From: UBA5336 sp964415675
GTDB lineage: Bacteria; Pseudomonadota; Alphaproteobacteria; Caulobacterales; Hyphomonadaceae
Direction of reading: 5' to 3'
DNA length: 64,000 nucleotides
NCBI GenBank assembly: GCA_964415675.1
Contig: CAYQBG010000003.1
Span: forward strand, 124,001-188,000
Shown here: piece by piece, positions 34,729 to 43,602 of the stretch
How positions within the stretch are numbered: the first letter of the stretch is position 1
Layout: the number at the start of each line of letters is the position of its first letter
Made by a program: the position numbers and the translations under genes
Notes under the pieces: model-generated
Databases searched by the model: none
Seen by the model: the letters and a program-made list of their open reading frames with translations, nothing else
What the model was told of the DNA's origin: nothing

Positions 34729-34776
34729 GATCAGTTAAGGGAGGAAACGCCAAGAGGCGTTGCACCGAAGTGCAGG
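34699..34776 (-). ncRNA. Candidate small RNA with three hairpins and anti-Shine-Dalgarno loop
   Basis: On the minus strand the sequence is a row of three compact hairpins. Hairpin 1 is TGCAC-TTCG-GTGCA (34761-34774). Hairpin 2 is AACGCC-TCTT-GGCGTT (34746-34761). A single-stranded TCCTCCCTTAACTGATC follows, and the third hairpin is a 9-bp UUCG-loop terminator with eight T. A promoter-like TTGCGT-N16-TATCTT lies just upstream. The result is a transcript of about 77 nt. There is no minus-strand gene for nearly 4 kb to the right that needs this terminator. CU-rich loops that mask ribosome sites and this layout near an inositol-phosphatase-family gene recall the alphaproteobacterial suhB/alpha-r8 RNA class; assignment is tentative. 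Confidence 0.65.
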
Positions 34777-34780
34777 ACCG

Positions 34781-34808
34781 AAGATATTGTGCGACGCAAA
34801 AAACGCAA
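34781..34808 (-). promoter_or_regulatory. Putative promoter of the small RNA candidate
   Basis: The minus strand has TTGCGT (34803-34808), 16 bases, then TATCTT (34781-34786), close to an alphaproteobacterial housekeeping promoter. It would start transcription near 34774-34776. Confidence 0.4.
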
Positions 34809-34946
34809 CCCTTTTTTGCCGCAGCCGCGAACAAAACGCAGTTGATTCTTTCGGCTCATGCATGTCGGCACGCGGCTTGCTCACCCTGTGTTCAGATTTC
34901 CAGAAACGGGACGTTCCGTTTCGCGAGCATGCGTGAGGAGAAGATT

Positions 34947-35351
34947 ATGGCCGACGATATCGACCTGCATGTGGGCAAGCGCCTGCGCCGTCGACGCAGG
35001 CTACTGGGCATGACACAGCAGGACCTTGCCGGCCAGGTCGGCGTGCGTTTCCAGCAGATCCAGAAATATGAGTGCGGCGCGAACCGGATCACAGCTTCAA
35101 GGCTGTACGACCTGTCGCGCGCACTGAATGTGTCGGTCCAGTATTTCTTCGACGGCATCATCCCGGTCGATACCCCGGCGAACGCTGCCAATGATGCAGA
35201 AAAGCTCGAAGGTGATATTCTTTCACAGAAAGAGACGCTGGAACTGGTGCGAGCCTATTACCGGCTTGGCGAGCGGCCACGCAAGCGCCTGCTTGAACTG
35301 GCCAAGGCGCTTGAGGAAGATTCCAACAATCAGGCCGGCGGCGCGGCTTGA
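34947..35351 (+). CDS. XRE-family helix-turn-helix regulator, 134 aa
   Basis: The ATG at 34947 has GAGGAGAAG upstream. The start IDLHVGKRLRRRRRLLGMTQ followed by QDLAGQVGVRFQQIQKYECG is the Cro/CI-type DNA-binding domain (about residues 8-65). The C-terminal half (SQKETLELVRAYYRLGERPR) is a helical tail. It matches the short alphaproteobacterial XRE regulators known from rhizobia. It lies 34 bp before hisN on the same strand, so the two are probably co-transcribed. The upstream region holds the small RNA candidate on the other strand. Confidence 0.8.
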   Translation: MADDIDLHVGKRLRRRRRLLGMTQQDLAGQVGVRFQQIQKYECGANRITASRLYDLSRALNVSVQYFFDGIIPVDTPANAANDAEKLEGDILSQKETLELVRAYYRLGERPRKRLLELAKALEEDSNNQAGGAA

Positions 35352-35385
35352 CCTGACCGGCAAGGGCGCGCAAACCGCGCGCTCA

Positions 35386-36195
35386 ATGCCTGCTCCGATC
35401 CAAGATCCAGAGGCGACCCGTCGCCTCATCCACCGGCTGGCCGACGCTGCCGCGATCGCCACACTGCGACATTTCAGGACGCGGGCGGCGCCCGACAACA
35501 AGGCCGAACGGGATTTCGATCCGGTCACCGAGGGCGATCGGGCCGGGGAGCGGGCCATGCGCGCGATCCTGAAAGACGCGCGCCCCGAGGATGCGATTAT
35601 CGGTGAAGAATACCCCCCGCTTGACGGCACCAGCGGCTGGACATGGTATCTTGATCCGATTGACGGCACCCGGGCGTTTGTCGCCGGACTTCCTACATGG
35701 ACCACTCTTATCGGACTTGCCGGCCCTGATGGCACGCCTGTCTTCGGCTGTATCGACCAGCCGGTGCTTGGCGAACGCTATGTTGGCTGGCCCGGCGGCG
35801 CAGCGCTTTACAACACCGGGGGCAATGAGACTGCACTTGCTGTATCGGCCTGCCGCGACTTGCGCCAGGCCGTGATCTCCACCACCGATCCTTTCATCCT
35901 GACCCCTGCAGAGGAAGGCGCCTGGACGCATCTGCGCCACACTGCGAGGCTCGCGCGCTACGGCCTTGATGCCTATGCCTATGCCCGGCTGGCCGCCGGC
36001 ACGATCGATCTCGTGGCCGAAACCGGGCTGAAGCCCTGGGACACGGCTGCCCTGATCCCGGTCGTGCGGGGGGCAGGCGGGCTCGCCATGGACTGGAGCG
36101 GACGCCCGGCTGGCCATGGTGGCCAGATCGTCTGCGCGTCAAGCGAAGCGGTGATGGAGCAGGCGCTGCTGGCGCTGCGCCGGAGTGCGCAGTGA
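35386..36195 (+). CDS. hisN: Inositol-monophosphatase-family histidinol-phosphatase, 269 aa
   Basis: The family metal sites are present: GEEYPP (Glu), then WTWYLDPIDGTRAFVAGLPT (the D-P-I-D-G-T signature) and AETGLKPWDTAALIPVVRGA (the W-D-x-A motif). This subgroup in alphaproteobacteria hydrolyses L-histidinol phosphate to histidinol in histidine synthesis, but related enzymes act on inositol phosphate or PAP, so the substrate is inferred from subgroup likeness (F-V-x-G-x-P). The ATG at 35386 is the only close start after the XRE gene. Confidence 0.75.
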   Translation: MPAPIQDPEATRRLIHRLADAAAIATLRHFRTRAAPDNKAERDFDPVTEGDRAGERAMRAILKDARPEDAIIGEEYPPLDGTSGWTWYLDPIDGTRAFVAGLPTWTTLIGLAGPDGTPVFGCIDQPVLGERYVGWPGGAALYNTGGNETALAVSACRDLRQAVISTTDPFILTPAEEGAWTHLRHTARLARYGLDAYAYARLAAGTIDLVAETGLKPWDTAALIPVVRGAGGLAMDWSGRPAGHGGQIVCASSEAVMEQALLALRRSAQ

Positions 36196-36271
36196 GCGGC
36201 TTGCCATGGCCGTATAGCGCGTCACAATTGGCGACGATGGAAGGACTGATCAACAAGAGGGGAAGAAGGAC

Positions 36272-38497
36272 ATGCGCACACGCATCCTTTGTGCAACGAT
36301 TGGCGCGGTGGCTATGGTCTCGGCCTGCGCCACACAGGACAGTATCGCGATGAATGGTATTGATCGCGACAAGGACATGGTTGATCGCAGCGCGGCGAGC
36401 AACGCATCGACTAAGGCCGCCCCGGAACGAATCGATCCCGACAATGATCCCTATCTCTGGCTGGAAGAGGTCGAGGGCGAACGCGCGCTGAGCTGGGTGC
36501 GGGCCCAGAATGCCCGGTCGCTCTCCATGCTCGAAAACGACCCCCATTATGAAGCCGCCTTCGACGATGCCCTGAAGGTGATGACGTCCGATGAGCGCAT
36601 CCCCTATGGCTCGGTTCGCGGCGGTATGGTCTATAATTTCTGGCAGGATGAGCAGAATCCGCGCGGCGTTTGGCGCCGCACGGCGCTGGACAGCTATCGC
36701 AGGGAGCAGCCCGACTGGGAGACCGTGCTCGATATCGATGCCCTGTCGAAGGCGGAAGATGCCAATTGGGTGTTCAAGGGCGCCGATTGCCATCAGGCCG
36801 AGAATGGCGCCACGATCTGCCTCGTTTCCCTGTCCAATGGTGGCAAGGATGCCGTGACGCAGCGCGAATTTGACCTTGCCACGAAACAGTTTGTCGAAAA
36901 CGGCTTCGTGACGCCTGAGGCCAAGCAGGGCGTGGAATGGATCGATGGAGACACGCTGCTTGTCGCCACGGACTGGGGCGGCAACGGCTCGACGCTGACG
37001 GAGAGTGGCTATCCTTCCGTGATCAAGCGCTGGACGCGCGACACGCCGCTTGGAAGCGCGCAAACTGTGTTTTCCGGTGACAGGACCGATGTTGGAGTCT
37101 GGCCGATGACCCTGAAAATGCGCGATGGGCGCATCGTGCAGGGCGCCGTCGAGGCGGACACTTTCTTCACATCCAGCTACTGGATCTTCCCCGAAGATGG
37201 CAGCGAGCCGGTCCAGATACCGATCCCACCACGCGCCACATTGCGTGGCCTGTTTGCCGGCGAAGTCCTTTTCTCGCTCGAACAGGACTGGGTGCCGGAA
37301 AGGATGGGCATCCAGTTCAATTCCGGCGACCTGCTGTCCTTCGATCTCGACGCCTTCCTGGAGACTGGCAAACTGCCGCCGGTCAAGATGGCATTCAGGC
37401 CGCGTGACTCTCAGGCATTGGAAAGCGTCGCTGTGTCGAAATTCGCCGCATTGGTGGCCATCAGTGACAATGTCGTCAGCAAGCTGGTTCGCCTCAACCC
37501 GATTGCCGGCGGCTGGCAGGTCACGCCCGTGGAGCTGCCCGGGCAAGGCGCTGCAAATATCACCTTCTCCGACCAGGACGAGGAGGAGATCTTCGTCAAT
37601 TATGAGGGCTATCTGACGCCCGACACACTCCTCGAATTCAGCGCGGCGAGCGGCAAGGCTGAGACGCTCAAATCGCTGCCGCCGAAATTTGAAGCTGATG
37701 GCCTCGTCGTCGAACAGCATTTCGCGACCTCGGTGGACGGGACGAAGATCCCCTATTTCGTGGTCCGGCCTGAGGATGTGCCCATGGACGGATCCACGCC
37801 GACCATCCTTTATGGCTATGGCGGGTTCCAGATCTCACTGAACCCCAGCTATTCCGGCACAATCGGGCGGCTCTGGCTGGAAAAGGGCGGGGCCTATGTC
37901 GTTGCCAACACCAGGGGCGGCGGCGAGTTCGGCCCGCAATGGCACCAGGCGGGCCTGAAGACCAAACGCCAGGTCATTTATGATGATTTTGTCGCCGTCG
38001 CAGAAGACCTGATTGACCGCGGCCTGACCTCACCCGACAAGCTCGGCATCATGGGCCGTTCGAATGGCGGCCTTCTGATGGGCGTGATGCTCAACCAGCG
38101 CCCCGATCTGTGGAATGCTGTCGATATCGGTGTGCCGCTGCTCGACATGCTGCGCTATCACAAGCTGCTCGCCGGCGCGTCCTGGGTCGATGAATATGGC
38201 TCACCCGACATCCCCGAAGAGCGCGCCTTTCTCGAAACCATCTCCCCGGTCCACAATTTCGATCCCGAAAAGGACTATCCCACGCCCTTCTTCTACACAT
38301 CGACCAAGGATGACCGGGTGCATCCCGGCCATGCCCGCAAGCTGGCCAAACAGCTGGAAGATGCCGGCAAACCCTTCTATTATTACGAAAATATCGATGG
38401 GGGACATGCCGGCGCAGCCAAGCCGGAGACCATGGCAAAACGCGTCGCACTGGAATACACCTATTTCGCCCGGCGGCTCATGGACGGGCACGAATAG
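36272..38497 (+). CDS. Prolyl oligopeptidase family (S9A) peptidase, exported, 741 aa
   Basis: The start has AAGAAGGA upstream. The N-terminus (MRTRILCATIGAVAMVSACA) is a lipoprotein-like signal with Cys at residue 19. The beta-propeller part starts NDPYLWLEEVEGERALSWVR, typical of S9A. The catalytic hydrolase domain has the nucleophile Ser597 in GIMGRSNGGLLMGV, Asp680/681 in TSTKDDRVHPGHA and His712 in DGGHAGAA. It cleaves short peptides after Pro or related residues, presumably in the periplasm. It lies 76 bp after hisN and its stop is seven bases from the end of the convergent gene. Confidence 0.88.
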   Translation: MRTRILCATIGAVAMVSACATQDSIAMNGIDRDKDMVDRSAASNASTKAAPERIDPDNDPYLWLEEVEGERALSWVRAQNARSLSMLENDPHYEAAFDDALKVMTSDERIPYGSVRGGMVYNFWQDEQNPRGVWRRTALDSYRREQPDWETVLDIDALSKAEDANWVFKGADCHQAENGATICLVSLSNGGKDAVTQREFDLATKQFVENGFVTPEAKQGVEWIDGDTLLVATDWGGNGSTLTESGYPSVIKRWTRDTPLGSAQTVFSGDRTDVGVWPMTLKMRDGRIVQGAVEADTFFTSSYWIFPEDGSEPVQIPIPPRATLRGLFAGEVLFSLEQDWVPERMGIQFNSGDLLSFDLDAFLETGKLPPVKMAFRPRDSQALESVAVSKFAALVAISDNVVSKLVRLNPIAGGWQVTPVELPGQGAANITFSDQDEEEIFVNYEGYLTPDTLLEFSAASGKAETLKSLPPKFEADGLVVEQHFATSVDGTKIPYFVVRPEDVPMDGSTPTILYGYGGFQISLNPSYSGTIGRLWLEKGGAYVVANTRGGGEFGPQWHQAGLKTKRQVIYDDFVAVAEDLIDRGLTSPDKLGIMGRSNGGLLMGVMLNQRPDLWNAVDIGVPLLDMLRYHKLLAGASWVDEYGSPDIPEERAFLETISPVHNFDPEKDYPTPFFYTSTKDDRVHPGHARKLAKQLEDAGKPFYYYENIDGGHAGAAKPETMAKRVALEYTYFARRLMDGHE

Positions 38498-38504
38498 GCA
38501 GGCA

Positions 38505-39239
38505 TCACATATCCAGCGGTGGCTTCAGCCGTCGTTTGGTGCGGTGATCCTCGGCGCTTTCACCGGTAACTTTCTGGCCGCGCATATAATGGCGCTGCCA
38601 GCGTTCCTTCATCGCCTCGGCTTCTCGGCTGTTCAGGCGCTTGTTGAAATCGGCCCGGCTATCGCGCCAGGCTTCATATTCGGCCACCAGATCGGGATTG
38701 CCGGACAATTTCATTCGTTGCGGCTCAATCTCTTCAAGCCGGCCATGCTCCATCAGTGTGATGAAGCAGAAAGGCTCATCCTTCAGGAAGGTGACGCGCC
38801 CGGGCCGGGTCATTTGCCAGTTCATGGTGAAAGGAAAGGGCAGCCAGTCGGTTTCGATCAGGCCGGTCAGCGGGGCGATCCCGTCTTTCGGCCAGTTCGG
38901 CGCACCCGTGGCCCAGACGCCCCATCCCGGCGGCGTGCGAAACAGGTGCCCGGTGTGAAAGGTCACGATCCCGCGCCGGAAATGACTGTCGGCAAAGGAG
39001 CTGATCGCGCGCGGGTCCCCGCTGGTCGTCAGTTTGATATCCTCTGCGGCAGGCCCGCCATTCCATTCGATCGTGACATCCATCGGGGCAAGGATTTCCC
39101 AGCCAGTGGAATTGGCCATTGTCAGCGGCAGGCAACGATAAGGGTGGCGGTCGGGAAATGCGTCCATCCAGTCACGCTGGCTGCGCGCGGGCACGATTTC
39201 GGGGGCAACCTCATAGATCTTGTAGCAATCGAGCTGCAT
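38505..39239 (-). CDS. DUF6065-like protein, 244 aa
   Basis: The ATG at 39239 is preceded by AAGGAG. No catalytic signature is recognised. The chain has a compact start (CYKIYEVAPEIVPARSQRDW), a Trp/Gly/Pro-rich middle (GHLFRTPPGWGVWATGAPNW; IETDWLPFPFTMNWQMTRPG) and a charged helical C-terminus (RREAEAMKERWQRHY-like). I know this layout only as an uncharacterised family; some annotators have compared it to oxygenase-like proteins. It is divergent from the editing protein and convergent with the S9 peptidase. Confidence 0.6.
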   Translation of the reverse strand: MQLDCYKIYEVAPEIVPARSQRDWMDAFPDRHPYRCLPLTMANSTGWEILAPMDVTIEWNGGPAAEDIKLTTSGDPRAISSFADSHFRRGIVTFHTGHLFRTPPGWGVWATGAPNWPKDGIAPLTGLIETDWLPFPFTMNWQMTRPGRVTFLKDEPFCFITLMEHGRLEEIEPQRMKLSGNPDLVAEYEAWRDSRADFNKRLNSREAEAMKERWQRHYMRGQKVTGESAEDHRTKRRLKPPLDM

Positions 39240-39287
39240 GGCAGGCGGGGCTCCTTCATGGCTTGACCCAGACCCGAGGCTTGCCGA

Positions 39288-39797
39288 ATGGAGGACATGG
39301 CTGCAACCCCCGATGACCTCTTCGCCTTTCTGGACGCGCATGGAATTGCCCATGAAACGCGTTGGCACGCGCCGGTCTTTACTGTCGAGGAAGGGCGCGA
39401 CCTGAAATCCAACATGCCCGGCGGCCATACAAAGAACCTGTTCATGACGGATAAGGACGGCAGAATCATCCTGATTGCCGCTCATGCCGACAGCGACCTG
39501 CCGCTCAACCGCCTGCACCGCGCCATTGGTACGCGCCGGCTGTCATTTGCCAGCGCAGACCTGATGGACGAATTGCTGGGAGTCAGGCCGGGTTCTGTCA
39601 CGGCATTTGCGTTGATGAATGACACGGCCGGCCGGGTTCGATTCATCATCGACAGCGCGCTGATGGATCATGATCCGCTGAATTTCCATCCGCTTACGAA
39701 CACCGGGACCACAGCGATCCCTCGCAGCGACTTGGAACGCTTCGTGACGGCAACAGGCCATGATCTGACCTTGATCGATTTCAAAACGCTCAGATAG
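39288..39797 (+). CDS. Prolyl-tRNA editing protein (ProXp-ala/PrdX type), 169 aa
   Basis: A YbaK-fold deacylase. It contains HTKNLFMTDKDGRIILIAAH (the K-N-L-F-L motif with the substrate Lys) and LGVRPGSVTAFALMNDTAGR (the G-x-x-P-G-S-V-T/S motif). This subgroup hydrolyses Ala wrongly charged on tRNA-Pro and so protects against mistranslation. Alternative start at 39297 (second ATG). It is free-standing, not part of a prolyl-tRNA synthetase, and 48 bp from the divergent DUF6065 gene. Confidence 0.87.
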   Translation: MEDMAATPDDLFAFLDAHGIAHETRWHAPVFTVEEGRDLKSNMPGGHTKNLFMTDKDGRIILIAAHADSDLPLNRLHRAIGTRRLSFASADLMDELLGVRPGSVTAFALMNDTAGRVRFIIDSALMDHDPLNFHPLTNTGTTAIPRSDLERFVTATGHDLTLIDFKTLR

Positions 39798-39911
39798 CGC
39801 GCGTGCCACATGACCGCGTGCGACAAAGTTTGCAGTCTTGCCCGGCTTCATTCATAGACAGTCGGCGTGCCAATTCTTTATTGCAAACCAGGATCCGGTG
39901 ACAGATAATCC

Positions 39912-41204
39912 ATGGATGGAGAAGCCTACAGCCGCGCCACTGATGGCGCAGACGGGGGCATGTTGCCCACGCTGCGGCTGGCCCTGCTCTCTTATCGCTC
40001 GGCACCCAATGTCGGCGGGCAAGGCGTCTATATCGATTATCTCTCCCGCGCCCTGACCGAGGTTGGTCATCGCGTCGACGTGATCTCCGGGCCGCCCTAT
40101 CCCGATCTAGATCCGCGTGTCCGGCTGGTCCGCCTGCCCTCTCTCGACCTCTTTGCGCAGCCGCATAATGGGCATTTTGCGCTGCGCCCGCGTCATCTGC
40201 TCAGTACCACGGATACCTATGAGTATTTTGCCCATCTTTCGGGCAAGTTTGCCGAGCCTTACACATTCGGCCAACGCGCCTTTTGCTATCTCAAACTGCA
40301 CGGCGCCAGATATGACGCAGTGATTGACAACCAGACGCTGGCAAGCGGCATCCTGCGCGTGCAGGACGAATTGCGCCTGCCCCTCATTACAATGATCCAT
40401 CATCCCATCACCCATGACCGGAGACTGGCTGTAGCGGCCGCCGAGGACTGGCAGCATCGCTGGCTGGCGCGCCGCTGGTACAGTTTTCTCGGCATGCAGA
40501 TGCGGGTTGCGCCAAGGCTGCAATGCATCACCTGTCCGTCTGAAAGCGCCAGGCGCGATATCGTCACTGAATTCAAGGTTGATCCCGAGCAGATCGAGCC
40601 GATCCCTCTGGGGGTCGACACCTCCGCCTTCCGCCCCTTGGCGGACGTCGCGCGCGCACCGGCACGACTTGTGACAACCGCGAGCGCTGACACCCCTCTC
40701 AAAGGCCTGCCAGTCCTGATCGAAGCCTTTCACAGCCTCCTGCCGGATTTTCCGCAACTGGAGCTCACCGTGATCGGCAAATTGCGCAAGGGCGCGGCGC
40801 GGGACCTGATCGACAGGCTGAGCCTCAAGGGGCGTATTCGCTTCGTGCATGGGCTGAGCCGGGCGGACATGGCGCATGAATTCAACGCCGCGACCCTTGC
40901 GATAACCCCCTCGCTCTATGAGGGTTTCGGACTTCCCGCCGCTGAGGCCATGGCTTGCGGCGCACCTGTGATCGTCAGCGATGGCGGCGCTCTTCCCGAA
41001 GTGGCAGGCGAGGCCGGCATCATCGTGCCCAAAGGGGATTCCGCCGCTCTCGCGGGCGCCATTGCCGGGCTGCTCAATGACCCGGCCCGGCGCGACAGTA
41101 TCGCCGAGGCCTGCCTTGCGCGCGCACGCGCCGTGTTTGACTGGCAAGCGATTGCTCCGAAATATGATGCGCTGATCCGGCAGGCCATGGCGGCAACATG
41201 CTGA
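39912..41204 (+). CDS. Family 4 glycosyltransferase, 430 aa
   Basis: A GT-B fold enzyme of family GT4. The N-domain has LALLSYRSAPNVGGQGVYID and the donor-binding C-domain has RIRFVHGLSRADMAHEFNAA with TLAITPSLYEGFGLPAAEAM, the E-x(7)-E motif of retaining GT4 enzymes. It transfers a sugar from a nucleotide donor to an unknown acceptor. An ATG at 39960 is an alternative start. Its stop overlaps the methyltransferase start by seven bases, so the two are translationally linked and belong to one three-gene operon. Confidence 0.87.
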   Translation: MDGEAYSRATDGADGGMLPTLRLALLSYRSAPNVGGQGVYIDYLSRALTEVGHRVDVISGPPYPDLDPRVRLVRLPSLDLFAQPHNGHFALRPRHLLSTTDTYEYFAHLSGKFAEPYTFGQRAFCYLKLHGARYDAVIDNQTLASGILRVQDELRLPLITMIHHPITHDRRLAVAAAEDWQHRWLARRWYSFLGMQMRVAPRLQCITCPSESARRDIVTEFKVDPEQIEPIPLGVDTSAFRPLADVARAPARLVTTASADTPLKGLPVLIEAFHSLLPDFPQLELTVIGKLRKGAARDLIDRLSLKGRIRFVHGLSRADMAHEFNAATLAITPSLYEGFGLPAAEAMACGAPVIVSDGGALPEVAGEAGIIVPKGDSAALAGAIAGLLNDPARRDSIAEACLARARAVFDWQAIAPKYDALIRQAMAATC

Positions 41205-41944
41205 CGGCGCGACTCGGCCAGCTCCGCCTCAGGCCCGGCGCGCGCATCCTTGACCTGGGGTGCGGCGAAGGCAGGCATGTGCATGGGTTTCATATACGCG
41301 GCGACGTGGATGTCGTCGGGCTCGATCTCGACCTGCCATCGCTGCTCAAGGCGCGCGACGGTCTCATCTGGCTGAAGACCAAGGGGCTTGCCGAAGTTGG
41401 CAGCACACGCCCGCTGACCGGATTCCTGGCCGGCGACGCTACGCGCCTGCCCTTTGGCGATGACACATTCGACGCGGTGATCTGTTCGGAAGTCCTTGAA
41501 CATCTGCCCGACTATCATGCCGCGCTGGCTGAGATGCGCCGGGTGCTGAAACCGCAGGGACGGCTTTGCATTACCGTCCCGCATGGCTGGCCGGAACGGC
41601 TTTGCTGGCGGCTCGCCCCGCCGCCTGATGGCTATCCTTACCAGCCTGGCGGGCATATCCGCATCTTTGACGAGGTGGACCTGCGATGCTCGGTCGAGCG
41701 CCATGGGTTCAGGCTGGCCGGACGCCACCATGCCCATGGCCTGCATAGCCCCTACTGGTGGCTGAAATGTCTGTTCTGGAACCGTGCTGACGAACACCCG
41801 CTGGTGCGCGCCTATCACCGGTTTCTTGTCTGGGACCTGATGAAACGGCCCCTTGTCACTCGCATCCTGGAAGCTGTGACCGCGCCTGTCATCGGCAAAT
41901 CCCTGGTGATGTATTTTGACGGGCGCCAGGAGGCTAAGGAATGA
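41198..41944 (+). CDS. Class I SAM-dependent methyltransferase, 248 aa
   Basis: The SAM-binding loop is ARILDLGCGEGRHVHGFHIR, followed by VVGLDLDLPSLLKARDGL (acidic loop 2), LAGDATRLPFGDDTFDAVIC (motif II) and FDAVICSEVLEHLPDYHAAL. It is a methyltransferase type 11-like enzyme. The last 90 residues, rich in Trp, Tyr and His (GLHSPYWWLKCLFWNRADEH), are unusual and could bind a lipid or sugar substrate. It overlaps the GT4 gene upstream and the terpene-cyclase-fold gene downstream (ATGA). Confidence 0.85.
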   Translation: MLTARLGQLRLRPGARILDLGCGEGRHVHGFHIRGDVDVVGLDLDLPSLLKARDGLIWLKTKGLAEVGSTRPLTGFLAGDATRLPFGDDTFDAVICSEVLEHLPDYHAALAEMRRVLKPQGRLCITVPHGWPERLCWRLAPPPDGYPYQPGGHIRIFDEVDLRCSVERHGFRLAGRHHAHGLHSPYWWLKCLFWNRADEHPLVRAYHRFLVWDLMKRPLVTRILEAVTAPVIGKSLVMYFDGRQEAKE

Positions 41945-42993
41945 GAGATTTCCTCGACCCGGCCAGGCCGCCGACTCATCTCGGGGATCTGTCCGGCGCG
42001 GCGCAGCGCATTCTTGATCTTCAGGACAGCGCTGGCCTCATCGGCTGGTTCGAAAACGGCCCCTGGGACCCGTGGAATCACGTCGAATGTGCGATGGCAC
42101 TGAATGCCATGGGCGAAGACGAAGCCACATCGCGCGCCTTTGACGGTCTTGCCGCCTGCCAGCTTGAGGATGGCAGCTGGCTTGGCGAATACGGCAACGC
42201 CCTGCCCATGGCGGACCGCGACCACTTGTCCCGCGAGACCGCGCCAGCCTTCAGGGACACCAACTTCGTCGCATATATCGCAGCGGGTATCTGGCATGAC
42301 GCGCTCACGCACGATGATACAGCCCGGACGCGTCGCTGGTGGCCTATGGTCCGCGCTGCCATTGATTTTATTGTCAGCCTGCAGGCGCCAACCGGCGAAA
42401 TCAGCTGGTGCGCCGAAGCGGCGGGCACAAGCGCTGACGATGCGCTGCTCGCCGGAAACGCCTCGATCGCCCGTAGCCTGAGCTGCGCCATCGCCCTGGC
42501 CGGCTGGCTCGGCGAGGAGGCCGGAGGATGGCATGTCGCCCGCAATCGGCTGGTGTCGGCCCTGCGCAACTCGCCCGGGCGGTTCGACCGTTCAGGCAAG
42601 GGGACGCGCTATGCCATGGACTGGTATTATCCAGCCCTGTCGGGCGCACTGGAACTGTCCGCTGCAAAAGCCCGCATCGCCTCAGGCTGGCGCCAGTTCG
42701 TCGAACCTGGCCTTGGCTGTCGCTGTGTGTCTGATGAGCCTTGGGTCACCGTGGCCGAGAGCGCCGAACTTGTCATGGCGCTCGTTCATATTGGAGAGAA
42801 CAGACAGGCACTCAGCTTGCTCGAAACGCAAATCGCCCACCGCGATTCCGACGGTGCCTTCTGGATGGGTTGGCAATTCGAGGAGCAGATTTTCTGGCCG
42901 CAGGAAAAGCCGAGCTGGACCCAGGCCGCGATGATCCTTGCCGCAGATGCCCTTCACGGTGATGGACCGGCCGCGCGCCTTCTTGTTTCATAA
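41941..42993 (+). CDS. Prenyltransferase/squalene-cyclase-fold (alpha-toroid) protein, 350 aa
   Basis: Repeated Gln-Trp-like units of the alpha/alpha toroid fold are seen: AQRILDLQDSAGLIGWFENG, AACQLEDGSWLGEYGN, IDFIVSLQAPTGEISWCAEA, and IAHRDSDGAFWMGWQFEEQI. It lacks an obvious DxDD or DxDDTA cyclase acid, so catalysis is not assured. Fold relatives include prenyltransferase beta subunits and oxidosqualene cyclases. It is the last gene of the GT4-methyltransferase operon. Its last codons overlap the end of the convergent methyltransferase gene by six bases. Confidence 0.78.
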   Translation: MRDFLDPARPPTHLGDLSGAAQRILDLQDSAGLIGWFENGPWDPWNHVECAMALNAMGEDEATSRAFDGLAACQLEDGSWLGEYGNALPMADRDHLSRETAPAFRDTNFVAYIAAGIWHDALTHDDTARTRRWWPMVRAAIDFIVSLQAPTGEISWCAEAAGTSADDALLAGNASIARSLSCAIALAGWLGEEAGGWHVARNRLVSALRNSPGRFDRSGKGTRYAMDWYYPALSGALELSAAKARIASGWRQFVEPGLGCRCVSDEPWVTVAESAELVMALVHIGENRQALSLLETQIAHRDSDGAFWMGWQFEEQIFWPQEKPSWTQAAMILAADALHGDGPAARLLVS

Positions 42994-43602
42994 CCGCCTC
43001 AACACCCGCAGGCTCTCGACGGCTTCGATTTCCTCGAAGAGGTCCGCGCCGAGCGCACGCTGATAGATCTCGAAAGGCGGGCGCCCGCCATCGGCCGGGT
43101 CGGGAAACACGTCATGAATGGCCAGGATACCGCCTGGCATCAGGTGCCGGGCCCAGCCGCGCCAGTCGGCAAGCGCATGTTCCATTGTGTGCCCGCCATC
43201 GATGAACAGGAAGGCCAGCGGCGTGGCCCAGTAAGCGGCGATGACCGGCGAACGTCCCACAATCGGGACAACCGTCTCCTCCAGACCGGCCTGGCGCAGC
43301 GTATCGCGCAGGAAGGGCAGCGTGTCGATCGCGCCGACAGTTTCGTCCCAGAGTGTTTCGTCGAAATAGTCCCAGCCGGGCTGGTTCTCCTCCGATCCGC
43401 GATGGTGATCGACGGTGAACAGGACCCCGCCCGCCGTCTTGCAGGCGGTTCCGATATAGACCGCCGATTTCCCGCACCAGCTGCCGATTTCAAGACAGGG
43501 GCCGCTACGGGCCGCCTCACTGGCATAGCGGTGCAAGGCGGCACCCTCATCGGCATGGAGAAAGCCCTTCACCGTTGAGATATCAATGGGTAGTTCAATC
43601 AT
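42988..43602 (-). CDS. Class I SAM-dependent methyltransferase (Methyltransf_24 type), 204 aa
   Basis: The SAM-binding segment is PCLEIGSWCGKSAVYIGTA; a central acidic and His region is VDHHRGSEENQPGWDYF, and the post-core motif is AFLFIDGGHTMEHALADWRG, typical of the O-methyltransferase-like group that uses a metal or His near the substrate. Its start overlaps the stop of arsC (ATGA), so it is the second gene of a minus-strand pair. Its 3' end overlaps the toroid-fold gene from the opposite strand. The pattern of GT4, methyltransferase, toroid fold and a second methyltransferase recurs in alphaproteobacteria, so it probably belongs to the same pathway. Confidence 0.8.
   Translation of the reverse strand: MIELPIDISTVKGFLHADEGAALHRYASEAARSGPCLEIGSWCGKSAVYIGTACKTAGGVLFTVDHHRGSEENQPGWDYFDETLWDETVGAIDTLPFLRDTLRQAGLEETVVPIVGRSPVIAAYWATPLAFLFIDGGHTMEHALADWRGWARHLMPGGILAIHDVFPDPADGGRPPFEIYQRALGADLFEEIEAVESLRVLRRL

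Noticed and set aside
35894..37720. 608-residue minus-strand frame
   Set aside because: It covers hisN and the S9 peptidase, both of which have intact catalytic motifs on the plus strand.
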